A DNA stretch of 64,000 nt from Lucinisca nassula (taxonomy: Eukaryota; Mollusca; Bivalvia; Lucinida; Lucinidae): assembly GCA_963580285.1 (NCBI GenBank), contig OY757013.1, positions 138,510,521 through 138,574,520 on the forward strand, given 5' to 3'. Positions 1-10,344 of the stretch are shown here, piece after piece (the first letter of the stretch is position 1; each line of letters opens with the position of its first letter). The notes below the pieces were generated by a model. That model was not told where the DNA came from, made no database searches, and worked only from the letters and a program-made list of their open reading frames with translations. The translations under genes and the position numbers were made by a program.

Positions 1-1007
1 CTGTTTAGAAGGTCATCCACTGCATATATGTAGTCATCATCGGACTGAAATTGGGTGCCTGAAATAGCCGTTATCAGTATTGGAAACAGATGAAAGTCTG
101 ATGGAGCGAGATCAGGTGATTAAGGCAGATGCTCAATCAATTTAAAGCCACGATCGTGAATAGCAGCCATAGCAATGACAGACTTGTGAACAGTAGCATT
201 ATCCTAATTGAACAAAACACCTTTAGTGAGCTTTCCGCGGCGCTTAAATTTGATATTTTCCCGTAACTGCATCAGAAGTGAAGCACAGTGTTTGCCATTG
301 ATTGTTTGTCCCTTTTGTAGATAATCTATTAGCAGAAAACCGAGGCCAGAGCCTTCCCAGCTGAAGGTACAGTCTTTTCCTTCTTTGGCCAGGGTGCATC
401 AATTGTTTTGATTGTTGTTTGGTGTCTGGGGTAAAAAACCGAGGTCAGCGCCTTCCCAGCTGAAGGTACAGTCTTTTCCTTCTTTGGCGTGGGTGAGCCA
501 GGGTGCATCAATTGTTTTGATTGTTGTTTGGCGTCTGGGGTAAAATGATGGACCCATGTTTCATCCAAAGTGACAAATCTCTGAAGAGAGTTGGCAGGAT
601 CTACCTCAAAGCACGCGATAATGTGCGCTTGAACTGTGAGAAGTCTTGGTACCCATCGGAATGATAGCTTTCTCATTGCAAGATCCTCTGCCAGAATGAA
701 ATGTACTCTTTCCTGGGAAATGCCAACTCTACTGGCTAAATATCTTTCTGCGACTCGTCTGTCGGTCATAACAATACCACGGACTTTATTGACTATTTCT
801 GGGGTTGCAATATTGACAGGCCGTTCCAGGACGACTCTGTCTGCCGCGCTTAAATTCCGCCACCCACCTTTTCACTGTAGCATATGAAGGGGCATCTTTC
901 CCTAGTGCTGCTACCATATCATTATGGATATCCTTATGTGTTAAACCATTTTTTATGCAAATATTGAATCACTGCTCTTTTACCGATTTAACCATTCTGC
1001 CTATTTA
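1..1007 (-). pseudogene. Broken mariner (Tc1/mariner, DD34D-type) transposase, running off the left edge
   Basis: Read on the minus strand, this encodes most of a mariner transposase, the DNA-cutting enzyme of a cut-and-paste transposon. From about 990 downward come the N-terminal helix-turn-helix region (KRWVAEFKRG, then MTDRRVAERYL at 769), the WVPRLLT linker, the first catalytic block (TLDETWVHHF), the PSAGKAL block, DNATVHKSV around the second catalytic Asp, and SPDLAPSDFHLFP around the third. It is dead: there are frameshifts near 825 and 940, in-frame stops just before DNATVHKS and just before SPDLAPSD, and an internal tandem duplication of about 113 bp (roughly 330-545) that repeats the PKKEKTVPSAGKAL segment. 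The C-terminus lies outside the window. The family call is certain; the subfamily (Mos1-like or mauritiana-like) is not resolved. Confidence 0.93.
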
Positions 1008-1284
1008 CATCACGTGAACAAGTCCGTGAAATGAACACCCCCTACACCCCACTTTATATAGAGAAAACTGGGGTATACGGGGGTAAACATTATTTTCCTT
1101 ATTTCTGTTCCAAGACATAGGTTGTGGGTACTCGTTAGAACCGCCTCAACGAGGCGGTTCTAACGAGCACCGACAACCTATGTTTGCAGTATTTATAAGA
1201 AAAAAATCACGGATTTTCATCAGAAAATAGCCATTTTGGAGATGTGAAAAATGCATTATGTCGCACGGGTGTGTTATCGTAATG
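1008..1284. mobile_element. Palindromic MITE, type 2 copy
   Basis: A nonautonomous element starting CATCACGTGAAC and ending with the inverse of CATTACGATAAC. Its centre is a perfect palindrome (AACCGCCTCA / ACGAGGCGGTT) flanked by inverted TGTGGGTACTCG-type arms. The same structure recurs at 7779-8109, 51256-51542 and 57712-60602 (split). The base before it (A, 1007) equals the base after it (A, 1285). Confidence 0.8.
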
Positions 1285-1647
1285 ACTTTAGAGTGCTACC
1301 TCGTCCTGTGAAATGCCAACTCTACAGGCTATATATATTGCTGTGACCCGTCTGTCAGTCATAACAATATCATGGATATTATTGACCTCTTCTGGGGTTG
1401 CAATATTATCAGGCCCTCCAGGACGGGGGTCATCCTCAAGGCTCTTTTTGTCGTACTTAAATTCCGCCATCAACTTTTTCACTGAAGCATGTGAAGGGTC
1501 ATCTTTCCATAGTGTTGCTACCATACTAGTATGGCTATCCTTAGGTGTAAAACTTTTTTATGCAAATATTGGATCACTGCTCTTTCACCGATTTTGTCCA
1601 TTTTGCAAAAGCGGTTTGTCTTGTTTACTTTAGAGTGCTACCTCGTC
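1285..1647. repeat. 21-bp perfect direct repeats bounding a mariner fragment
   Basis: The same 21 bases (beginning ACTTTAGAG, ending CCTCGTC) occur at 1285-1305 and 1627-1647, immediately on either side of the transposase fragment at 1306-1626. They look like a long target-site duplication or a repair-generated duplication. Confidence 0.85.
1306..1626 (-). pseudogene. N-terminal mariner transposase fragment
   Basis: The minus strand encodes the first ~100 residues of a mariner transposase related to the one at 1-1007: ERAVIQYLHKK, then SHASVKKLMAEFKYDKKSLEDDPRPGGP, then EEVNNIHDIVMTDRRV and CRVGISQ, where homology stops abruptly at the 21-bp repeat. There is a stop or frameshift between the first two blocks. 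No catalytic residues are included. It is a separate, more N-terminal piece than the copy at 1-1007 and lies in the same orientation. Confidence 0.85.
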
Positions 1648-1937
1648 GTTTTAAACTGACCAAAGCAGAGCAGTCCTTGGGTACACGGCCCTATATAGTC
1701 AGAGAATAGTAGGACCTAAAAAGAACTTCACTGCGTACCTCCTTAAATGTGAGGCTCACAACATATCAATCAGCCCTCGTACTTACAAGAATTCAAGGTT
1801 CTATTGAGAACACATAGCATACACGCCCATCCGTAAATAACCCATAAAAGTTGTTGTCTTGAGTTTTGGGGAAACTTCTACGGACTCCAGAACGAGTTCG
1901 AGTCATGGTAGAAGGGCTATCTGTGACTCAATGGCAT

Positions 1938-1938
<1 letters not shown>

Positions 1939-2025
<87 letters not shown>
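1939..2025. repeat. (GA)n microsatellite in the intron of the minus-strand gene
   Basis: About 43 uninterrupted AG dinucleotides. It lies just inside the predicted intron downstream of the 2035-2350 exon, so the poly-Ser/Leu reading through it is not protein. Confidence 0.95.
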
Positions 2026-2030
<5 letters not shown>

Positions 2031-2034
2031 AAAC

Positions 2035-2350
2035 CTTTTAATTCTCTCTCCACTGTCATCAGGTCGTCTTTAACTTTCGACATAAAGTCGGTTAAAGACT
2101 GGCTTTGTTCTCGCATCTTTTCCTTCAGTTGATCCAACTCTTCATTCATTAGCGCCAAATCATTCTTAACCTCTGTCGAAGTTTCCCTGAAAGAATCCAT
2201 CATAAGTCCTGAACTATGTTCAAGCCTGATCATTTTCTCTAACAATTTTACATCGTAGTCGTATCTCGGACACCTAGGGTCGGTGTCATTACATATGACT
2301 TCATAGGTCACTAAGAAAATCATCACTAAAGTCAGTAGAGATGAATCCAT
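2035..2350 (-). CDS. First exon of a secreted coiled-coil protein (C1q-domain-protein-like)
   Basis: This is probably the N-terminal exon of a secreted recognition protein. ATG at 2350 opens a signal peptide (MDSSLLTLVMIFLVTYEVIC), followed by a short segment with CPRYDYDVKLLEKMIRLEH and then about 60 residues of heptad-like coiled coil (NDLALMNEELDQLKEKM and onward). The pattern Cys-x-RYDYD...LLEKM after a signal peptide is typical of bivalve C1q-domain proteins, where a coiled coil precedes a C-terminal C1q trimer domain; no C1q domain is in this window. The exon most likely ends at 2035 with a donor AAAAG|GTTTGA; beyond it the frame enters the GA microsatellite. A TATA box lies about 100 bases upstream. 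The next exons should lie to the left, beyond the mariner debris. The exon is intact and uses ordinary codons. The name is inferred; the signal peptide and coiled coil are seen. Confidence 0.6.
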
Positions 2351-2446
2351 ACTGCTGCCTTCGAATGTATCTTCTATACGTTTTCGTTCTGTTCAGACTG
2401 AACACCAAAGCTTGAATATCGTTGAAGTTGTACCATGGCAATCGTG

Positions 2447-2455
2447 GATATATAC
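2447..2455 (-). promoter_or_regulatory. TATA box of the coiled-coil exon
   Basis: The minus strand reads GTATATATCC about 98 bases upstream of the ATG at 2350, which leaves room for a start site near 2420 and a ~70-base leader. Confidence 0.45.
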
Positions 2456-2480
2456 AGCCGGACAAACATTAAGCATTCGG

Positions 2481-2759
2481 CATCACGAAAACACGCCTAT
2501 ATAATTTTGACCCCCTTGAACCCCACTTTTATATAGTAAAACTGGGGTTTCCGGGGCTTTACCTTATTTTTCTTATTTCTGATCTCAAATATAGATTGTG
2601 GGTACTCGTAAGAACCGCCATATCGAGGCGGTTCTAACGAGTCCCGCAATCAATATTTGGAGCAGAAATAAGAAAAATATCGCAATTTTACATAATAAAA
2701 TGTTCATGTTTTCGGCGATAAAGGTGGCAATGTATTTGTATAGGCGTGTTTGCGTAATG
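2481..2759. mobile_element. Palindromic MITE, type 1, full length (279 bp)
   Basis: The terminal inverted repeats are CATCACGAAAACACGCC and CATTACGCAAACACGCC (read inward). The centre has an imperfect AACCGCC...GAGGCGGTT palindrome with inverted flanks ATAGATTGTGGGTACTCG and GCAATCAATATTTGG. It has no coding capacity. The flanking bases are G (2480) and G (2760). Confidence 0.88.
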
Positions 2760-4674
2760 GATTTCACTTAATTTGCTCGCGATCCTATGTTGTTCATAAC
2801 CTAAAAATTACATTCCCAGTGCATTTACAGCAAACCTCTATAGTTAGCTACTGGGGAGCAATGTTGTTCATACCACAGGAGCTTGAAGTTGTTTCTCGCT
2901 TATTTCGAAATCGGAGGACGGAGACTTCTTGGATGATGAGATGGCCACTGCCGGTTCTTTTCTGCGTGCCTGCACAGATGTAAACAAACAAGATGGCGGA
3001 TTGTATCCAGCAACTGTATAAAGCAGTATTTCAGAGTTATCGGATTTGCAGATATAAGGAGGATCTTTTTTGAGTTAAGTGAATAAAATCGTTCACTTAA
3101 TGTATACAAAGACCACAACACAATTTCGGCTTCGAAAAATGGTTGCTTACATAAATATCAACGCAGCAATCAAATATATCAACTGGGAAATGTCCTACCT
3201 TCGACTTTCTTCGAAAATCGTAAAGAGAAAATCTTAAAGACAATAAAAACTGTAAATAGTAACTTCAAGTACCTGTGGTCGATACTTCAGTGATTCATTG
3301 ACCCAAGCGACGTAAGTGACGTCAAAATAAACAATGGTTCTCTTGAGTATGATTGGACGATGGCGACGTTATGATGCCAACAACCGTGCTAAGGATAAGT
3401 GCGTGCGACTATTTTTCTTAAATTTTAGCCCTTAAAACAAGACTTTTTCAGCATATGGGCCCCGTCAAGCGATTTTGGTACTTATCGCCTATGCGAGCAG
3501 CGAAGGTTCAGGCGAGCCTGCGCATCCGCGCAGTCTCGCCAGAACCTTCGCTACTCGCTCATACAAGCAGTGAATCAAGAGGAACCTTGAGACAGAAAGC
3601 CATATCCCTGGCCCCTCTGAATGGCTGGGCATGCGCAGTTAAAATTTGTCATGAAGGAATGCTCGAAGACACAAATTCGCTTGGCGGGGCTCAATTATAA
3701 TGGATGGCAAATAATGTAAATATAAGTAATAAAGGTAATTTATTTAACGTTCATCGAATAAGGGGTTCACTTATTTTGCTCGTGACCCGATGCTGTTCAT
3801 ACTTCGATGAACGTTAAATAAATTACACCCATTTCTTAAATGAACGCTTAATCAAAGCACGTACAGCAATGTTTTGGTCGATTGTTTCTGAGCTTGGAAC
3901 GAAGAACTGGACTGTTTCGTTTAACCTTTAACCGCCCGTACTTTAAGTAAACATTTTAGGTGTTTTTCGGCGTCTGCTCATTGCCTAAACTGTTTTACAC
4001 AACCTTAACCTTTACCAATCACAAGGCTACTTCAGCAGACGTTAAATTGTACACATCCCCCCCCCCCGGAAAACAGGACTATACATCTCATGCTTAGGAG
4101 ACAATTTGGATGGCATGTCAAATCCTGTTTTTCTGGGAAAATCAGAAAAATATTTCAAAATGTCGTCTGCTGCTAAAAAAAAAAAGAAAAAAACTTTGAG
4201 TCGGGGAGCAGCCATATAGCGCACAGCGAAGACTCTGACCAGAATGTGGGCGAATGCGCAGACTGATCTGTGTCCTCGCTACGCCCGCATGCCAGTAGAA
4301 AATGCTTGTTTTGCGCGACCCGATCATCAGGTAAACAAGGCCATAAATGGGACCGTTTGATGGAACGGCCTACCAGTGGCGCCAGCAACGGACAGATGAA
4401 CCAACGCGGATAGATGCCAAGGTTAGCCTTGTTTTTGCCGGAATTCTGGCCTTTTTAAAGGCCACCTCGGTCAGATATTCTGACGGGCACTGGCAATGGA
4501 ACACGATTTGCAGGTCGTAATTGAGTGTCATTCGTACAGACAACTTTCGTCTGAGGCGAGAGGAAAGCAGCGGCCCCGGTGTATCCCTTCATACAAAAGC
4601 CTTTCAGGAAAGAGGAGAAAACTAATCCTGGACTAGTTCTAGGGGCAGCCCCTATGTGCTCTACACCTGACCTT
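2760..4674. other. Region without a recognised gene; contains two inverted repeats
   Basis: No convincing ORF. It holds a perfect CRE-type palindrome TGACGTCA at 3317-3324. There is an imperfect inverted repeat of ~28 bases at about 3488-3515 / 3529-3557, with arms rich in GCGAAGGTTC. There is a perfect 24-base inverted repeat at 3735-3758 / 3803-3826 with a 44-base loop. Stretches at 4200-4640 resemble modules seen again at 16540-16800 (ACACGATTTGCAGGTC; CCTTTCAG; TAGGGG.AGCCCCTA), so this part is also dispersed-repeat material. Confidence 0.55.
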
Positions 4675-4901
4675 TAACCCATTTAGTACGAGAAACCCCA
4701 AAATGGGTACCCTGGCAAACCGTGCAGGCCCAGATCAGACGCCGCAGAACGCGGCGTCTGATCAGGGCCTCCACTGTTTGCTAAAAGTTCGGTCATTTTC
4801 CAAAAAAAATTCATGAAAACACAACCTGACACCCCTAAATTTTGAAATGAATTCCTGCTATATATAAGGAGGAAGATTGCATTTGGTACCAAAAAGGGTT
4901 A
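4675..4901 (+). mobile_element. MITE family 3 (GATCAGACGCCGC palindrome), copy 1
   Basis: The ends are inverted (TAACCCATTTAGTAC and, read inward from the right, TAACCCTTTTTGGTACC). The centre carries CAGATCAGACGCCGC inverted as GCGGCGTCTGATC. A second copy lies in the opposite orientation at 5822-6046. It has no ORF. Confidence 0.8.
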
Positions 4902-5147
4902 GAAACCTGTCACCGACATAACAGAACTTGTGCTCGAATTGTATAGTACCAGGTCAGCACCCACAATAAGCCGAGCAGACATAGTGAGACGGTTCTAACG
5001 AACACACGGAATTAGGAACTCAAACGAGTAACCACAGTACATCAGAAATATGTCAGTCATGTGGGAATAAAAGGCACTGTTACGTGAGCAATACACGACA
5101 AATATTAGTAGCGGACCCTAAACTGAAAAGGGTCGAAAGATATTAGT

Positions 5148-5287
5148 TTGTTTCAGTCCTTGTCCACACTATTTAGATCATTTTGGAGACGTTGCTTCCT
5201 ATTGTTTGGGACCCACCCAGAGAAACCGATAAGGTTTATAAGATTTGCTTTTGCAGGCTTAGGTCTTCTAAGCGGTTTACCAGTACT
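5148..5287 (-). mobile_element. SINE-like family S1, deleted copy, split by a MITE
   Basis: Matches the S1 repeat (see 62657-62957) in reverse: ATTTTGGAGACGTTGCTTCC, then a deletion, then AAACCGATAAGGTTTATAAG and GCGGTTTACCAGTACT. The remainder continues at 5620-5672 (GTTCGGTCGGTTTCGGCTC, GGAAGCAGCATGCAGCC), on the far side of the MITE that inserted into it. Confidence 0.75.
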
Positions 5288-5619
5288 CATCATGAAAACA
5301 CGTCTTTATAATTTTGACCCACTTGAACCCCAATTTTATATGGTAAAACTGGGGTTTACAGGTGTAAACTTTATTTTTCTTATTTCTGCACTTAAATATA
5401 GATTGTGGGTACTCGTTAGAACCGCCTCGATGAGGCGGTTCTAACGAGTACTCACAATCTATATTTTGAGCAGAAATAAGATCGAGGCGGTTCTAACGAG
5501 TACCCACAATCTATATTTTGAGCAGAAATAAGAAAAATATCACAATTTTTCATCTTAAAATTTTAGATTTTTCGGCGGTAAAGTTTACAACGTATTTGTA
5601 TAGGCATGTTTTCGTGATG
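5288..5619. mobile_element. Palindromic MITE, type 1, with internal duplication, inserted in an S1 SINE
   Basis: Ends CATCATGAAAACACG and (inward) CATCACGAAAACATG. The centre is a perfect palindrome ACTCGTTAGAACCGCC / inverse. The right arm (GAGGCGGTTCTAACG...GAGCAGAAATAAG) is duplicated in tandem at about 5428-5530. The interrupted S1 sequence (GTACT|CATG in other copies) shows the inserted copy added a single T. Confidence 0.85.
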
Positions 5620-5821
5620 TCATGTTCGGTCGGTTTCGGCTCAGCGCGGAAGCAGCATGCAGCCTCCGGGGGGGGGGGGGGGGGACACGGGCGCAAAGAG
5701 GTTAGATATAGCTAGAACATTATGCCTCTTTAGACTAAAATGTCCTGATTTCGTTTCTATGGAATTGTATTCGTTGTGCTCGTATTTTTTTTCTCGGTAT
5801 ACATTTTTGTCATAAAATTGT

Positions 5822-6046
5822 TTAACCCTTTTTGTACCAAATGGAATCTTCCTCAATATATATAGCAGGAGTCCATTTCAAAAGTCAGTGGTGTCAGGCT
5901 GTGTTTTCATCAAAATTGATTTGGAAAATGACTGAAAAGCAAACAGTGTAGGCCCTGATCAGACGCCGCGTTCTGTGGCGTCTGATCTGGGCCTGCACTG
6001 TTTGCCAAGGTAACCTTTTTGGGGTTTCTGGTACTAAATGGGTTAA
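5822..6046 (-). mobile_element. MITE family 3, copy 2, inverted relative to copy 1
   Basis: Mirror image of 4675-4901, including TGATCAGACGCCGC / GGCGTCTGATC and the AAATGGGTTA end. With copy 1 it forms a ~225-bp inverted pair separated by 0.9 kb. Confidence 0.8.
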
Positions 6047-6230
6047 AGGTCAGGTTATTACAACAAAATGTTAATCGCAATTGTAAGATAATTTCCACAA
6101 CACGTTGTATTTATTTCGTTGTATATGTCATTTTGTTATAAAAAATACTTGTGAAGCACTTTTTTGTCCGCGCCAGACTAAGGTCGACAACTGCCCCCAC
6201 CCCCCCCCCCCCAAAAAAAAAAATATATAT

Positions 6231-6716
6231 ACGTCGCGTCAACACTATTAAGGTCATTTTGGAGACGTTGCTTCCAGTTTTGTTGGACTTTTACCCGGCA
6301 TAGAGATGAAATGACATCTCAAGCCCCACCGCCCATAGAAACCGCTAGGGTTGAAGGAGTGGTCAGACTCGTATCACTTTTCGAGGGCAGGCTTAGACCT
6401 AAGCTGTTTAGCAGTACTCAAGTTCGGTCGGTTCGAAGAAATAGATTCGGCTGAATGATGCTTCCACGCAGAGCTGAAACCGACCGCACATGAGTACTGG
6501 TAAACCGCTTAGATGGTCTAAGCCTGCCGAGGTAAAGTGGTGAGTCGGACCGTCCGTGCATATAAACCCTATTGGTTTCATTGGGCGACAGGGCTTGAGA
6601 TGTCATTTCATCTCAATGTCGGGTAAAAGTCCCACACATTGGAGGCAACGTCTCCAAAATGACCTAAATAGTGTTGACGCGGACGTTAAACCTCAAATCA
6701 AACAAACAAACAAATC
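6231..6716. mobile_element. Two S1 SINE copies fused head to head
   Basis: 6231-~6432 is an S1 copy on the minus strand, and ~6433-6716 is an S1 copy on the plus strand ending in CCTCAAATC(AAAC)n. Their 5' heads touch, so the pair is a long inverted repeat with arms of about 190 bases (AGTACTCA...TGAGTACTGG near the centre; GTCAACACTATT...AATAGTGTTGAC at the outside). Confidence 0.8.
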
Positions 6717-6920
6717 AGCAAACAAGCCCACATAGGCCAAAAATATCCACGTATCACAATTTCTGTGAGCAACCATGCCATTATAGGACCTGCTATTACA
6801 ATAATATTTCGAAACTGCCCACTGATGCCCTAAGTCTTGAAGTTTTCTTTGATTTTCTCTCATTCATTATCCCACAATGCAATTTGGCTTAGTTGTAGTG
6901 AAACAAATAAACAAGAGCTC

Positions 6921-6922
<2 letters not shown>

Positions 6923-7008
<86 letters not shown>
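6923..7008. repeat. (GT)n microsatellite
   Basis: About 43 uninterrupted GT dinucleotides. Confidence 0.97.
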
Positions 7009-7010
<2 letters not shown>

Positions 7011-7199
7011 AATGACAGCCACATCTTTTAATAAACCATAGAAGCCCTGAGCCCAAGGACGCTACAGATAAAATTTGGACCCAATCAGCCTAGTGGCTTC
7101 AGAGATCCGATGTCGCTTGAATGTGTTGATTCAAGACAACACATGAAAACTGACAATTTTCCATCTGTGGCAATCAATAGGCCTAAAAAAATAAGGTAG

Positions 7200-8870
7200 A
7201 CAGAACATTATTTAAGGAACATTTCCATGAAAGTTTGAAAACTGTCTTGCAAAGGCGTAAATGTCATTTTTCAATTTTCCCCATTATAAGTCTATGAAAA
7301 CTCTTAACTTGCAATAGCAACCAGACTAAAGAGCCACATTTCATACAAAAAAAAAACAAAACAAACAAACTGTTAAGGCAAATATAGTGAATATTTCTAT
7401 AAAATCTCAGCCTCATATAGCATATGGTTTCTGAGGGGATGATTTTAAGTTGCTTTTTTTCAACTCCCTTTTTTATAATTTTGGATTCCAATGGCGACCA
7501 ATAAAAATGAGCAGTAGGCCTAAAATCATATGGCAGATTGAAAATTGCTTTAAGAATATTCTATGACCGTTTTGCCAAAATATCTGCTAAGGCTCGGTAG
7601 TAAATGGAAATTTTCAATTTTTTCCATTACAAGTCTTTGGAAACTCTAAGTTGCCATAGCAACCTAACTCAAGAGCCGAATTTCATAAAAAAAAAAAAAA
7701 CAACAGCGCAACAACAACAAAAAAAAAATATATATATATAAAACCTGTTAAGGCACACGTGGTGAATATTTCCATAAACATCACGTTAACAAGTCTTTGA
7801 AATGAAGACCCCCCCCCCCCCCCCGGACCCCATATCATATAGAGAAAACTGGGGTTTACGGGGATATACATTATTTTTCTTTTTCCTGTTCCAAGACATA
7901 GGTTGTGGGTAATCGTTAGTGGCGGTTTTAACAAGCACCCATAGTTTGTGGTACTCGTTAGAACCGCCTCAATGAGGCGGTTTTAACAAGCACCCACAAC
8001 CTATGTTTTGAGCATTTATAAGAAAAAATATCACGGATTTTCATGAGAAAAGTAGCCATTTTGGAGGTGTGAAAAATGCACTTTGTCGCACGGGTGAGTT
8101 ATCATAATGAAGGCCCAGCCTAATGGAGCATATGGTTTCTGAGAAGTTGGTGCTAAAGTGTGTGTGTGTTTATTTTTTTATTATTTTTGCGTACATTTTG
8201 GTTTCTATAGAAACCAGTACAAGTAAGCAATTGACCTAAACTCATATGGCAGATTGCTTACAGAATATTTCTATGAAACTTTTTTTTTTTCAAAATATCT
8301 GCAAAGGCTTCGCAGTAAATCATGCAATTTTATCATTTTTTCCACATTATAAGTCAATGGAAACTATCAGTTGCCATAGCAACCAAGCTAAAGAGTTGAA
8401 TTTCATAACAAATAACACAAAACCTGTTGAGGCAAATATGTTGAATTTTTTCATTAAGTCTCCTCCTCACAGAGCATATGGCTTCTTAGGAGATTATTTT
8501 TTTCAATTTTTTTTTTTCATTTTGGTTTCCATGGCAACCAGTAAAAATACCAGTAGGCCTAAAATCATATAGTAGATTGGCAGATAGTAGATTGCTTAAA
8601 AAACAATGTCAAAATATCTGCAAAGCTTGGCAGTTAATGCCATTTTTCAATTTTCACATTATAAGTCAATGGAACCTCCCAGCTTCCATAGCAACCAAAC
8701 TGAACAGCCAAACTTCATTAAAAAACACAACAACAACATAAAACTATTTGGACAAATTTGGTGAACATTTTCATAAAGCCTCAGCCTCTAAGAGCATATC
8801 GTTTCTGAGAAGATTATTTTTAAAGTATTTTTTATGTTTTGCATTTTGGTTTCCATGGCATCCAATAATC
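7200..8870 (+). repeat. Satellite-like array, units of ~320-350 bp, interrupted by a MITE
   Basis: The phrase GCATATGGTTTCTGAG recurs at about 7420, 8128, 8474 and 8794, with shared flanks (ATTTCCATAAA, AAATATCTGCAAAGGC, GTTGCCATAGCAACC, GTAGGCCTAAAATCATATG). The larger first gap is explained by the 331-bp MITE at 7779-8109. Units are diverged. Another unit lies at 54130-54445 and 56751-56885. No coding frame is conserved. Confidence 0.8.
7779..8109. mobile_element. Palindromic MITE, type 2, inserted in a satellite unit
   Basis: Starts CATCACGTTAAC and ends with the inverse of CATTATGATAAC. The centre has GGTTGTGGGTAATCGTTAG and a second, partly duplicated palindrome arm (AACCGCCTCA / TGAGGCGGTT). 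It contains a C15 run near its left end. Flanking base A on both sides. Confidence 0.82.
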
Positions 8871-8990
8871 AAAGCACTTAGAGTACTGGTGGGTCGATCG
8901 TCTCTGAGTGTAGGTTGGGAAAATAGTCATGAGCTGAGAATCGAACTGTTCGTTTAACTTTAAGCAAGCACAGTAGAGCTGATCAGTAAT

Positions 8991-9311
8991 CGCCCCCGCC
9001 CATAGGGGCTTGAAGAAATATATGGGCTGCACGAATGCTTCCACGCAGAGCTGAATCCGGCCCGCACACTAGTACTGGTAAACCGCTTAGAGGATCTAAG
9101 CTTGTCCAGTAACCGCGGTGCGAGGCGGACCGTCCATGCTAATAAATCCTATTGGTTTTATTGGGCGACAGGGCTTGAGATGTCATTTCATCTCTTTCAT
9201 CTCAATGTCGGGTAAAAGTCCCACAAAATTGGAAGCAGCGTCTCCAAAATGCCCTTTACAGTGGTGACGGGGACGTTAAACCTCAAATCAAACAAACAAA
9301 CAAACAAACAG
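8991..9311 (+). mobile_element. S1 SINE, full-length copy with (CAAA)n tail
   Basis: Starts CGCCCCCGCCCATAGGGGC and ends GACGTTAAACCTCAAATC followed by (AAAC)n. The matching position in the 52980 copy is empty (GCTGATCAG|ACATCGCG), so it is a recent insertion. No RNA polymerase III A/B boxes are obvious in the head, so the origin of the head is unclear. Confidence 0.8.
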
Positions 9312-9380
9312 ACATCGCGTTATGTTGCGTCTGATTATGTAGATTCTGTTTGCAAATGCCCAAGTGTCGAGCACAGTCCA

Positions 9381-9524
9381 CCCGCCCCGCCCATCGAGGC
9401 TTGAATAAATAGATGGGCTGCATGATGCTTCCACGCAGAGCTGAAAGTCCCGTAACATTGGAAGTAACTTCTCCAAATGACCTATACAGTGTTGACGGGG
9501 ACGTTAAACCTTAAATCAAACAAA
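9381..9524 (+). mobile_element. S1 SINE, internally deleted, with 13-bp target duplication
   Basis: The head (CCCGCCCATCGAGGC...GCAGAGCTGAAAGTCCC) is joined directly to the tail (ACATTGGAAGTAAC...GTTGACGGGGACGTTAAAC). Flanked by CGAGCACAGTCCA at 9368-9380 and 9525-9537. Confidence 0.85.
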
Positions 9525-9989
9525 CGAGCACAGTCCAGAATTTTCTTCTTACGCTGCGCTCTGATGTCTTAGGGTAGTACTTGGATTTTGTTCAACAGAG
9601 TGGGGAGGGTGCAAACGCAGCCCCCTCCCATCTTTTGGAAATTATTTCATATTCATACAGTTTTTCACCCTCTGCAAAATACCTGAAATTCGCATCCTCA
9701 ACCCGCCCCTTTTGAGTCTGCGTACGGCCCTGTATCATGTTCAAAACTGTTGTTGCATACATATTGCGAACAGTGCCAACCTGATCAGAAGCAATGTACT
9801 CTAAATCCGATCTTGGTCTACGCTGTATGTCTAATAACGGTACTGGGCTACTCATTTTTGCACATAAACATTTCAGGGTTCTATACGTTCTTAGCAGGAG
9901 TGCGAAAAGTCTATTTTTACTCGACTTGGCATACATTTGTGTAACATATTTTATAAATAAAATGTTCCGAAAGACGTCACGTGACATCG

Positions 9990-10207
9990 TTTTTACCCAA
10001 CACCGAGATGAAATTACATCTCAAGCCCTGTCGCCCAATGAAACCAATAGGGTTTATAAGCATGGACGGGCCGACTGGCATCGCTTTACCTGGACAGGCT
10101 TAGATTCTCCAAACGGTTTACCAGTACTCGGTGTGCGGTCGGTTTCAGCTCTGCGTGGAAGCACCATGCAGCCCATATATTTCTTCAAGCCCCGATGGGC
10201 GGGGGCC
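9990..10207 (-). mobile_element. S1 SINE, 3'-truncated copy
   Basis: Reverse match to the head and middle of S1, ending at the GGGGCTTGAAGAAATATATG head near 10207; the tail half is absent. It abuts a half MITE (10208-10312). Confidence 0.75.
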
Positions 10208-10312
10208 GCCTGCTCAAAACAGAAAAATAACGTATACCCTTATAAACCCAAGTTTTACAATTTAAAGGTGGGTTTTGAGGGGGTCAAAAGGCATAAAGGT
10301 GTTTTCGTGATG
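10208..10312. mobile_element. Half of a type 1 MITE
   Basis: From the arm (CAAAACAGAAAAATAACGTA, ACCCAAGTTTTACAA, GAGGGGGTCAAAAGG) to the terminal repeat GTGTTTTCGTGATG. The palindromic centre and other half are missing. Confidence 0.7.
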
Positions 10313-10344
10313 TGGGGCGGTTCGTAACGGGTATTATTTGTTAG

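Larger units (their letters stand above)
8866..9990. repeat. Dispersed segment, first copy (second at 52980-53760)
   Basis: Begins AATCAAAGCACTTAGAGTACT and continues through GTGGGTCGATCGTCTCTGAG, GCAAGCACAGTAGAGCTGATCAG and ACATCGCGTTATG to ATTTTGTTCAACAGAGTGG and TGGCATACATTTGTGTAAC. Compared with the copy at 52980, this one has gained a full-length S1 SINE (8991-9311); both share the deleted S1 copy with the same target duplication. A 131-residue minus-strand ORF at 9592-9987 lies here but is not convincing as a gene. Confidence 0.8.

Noticed and set aside
1859..2041. ORFs with long Arg-Glu or Ser-Leu runs (also 13485-13770)
   Set aside because: They are translations of GA microsatellites.
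9592..9987. 131-residue minus-strand ORF, with a similar ORF at 53340-53708
   Set aside because: The protein similarity only mirrors the recent DNA duplication; the two diverge in frame near 53430 and 9640, and nothing resembles a known domain.
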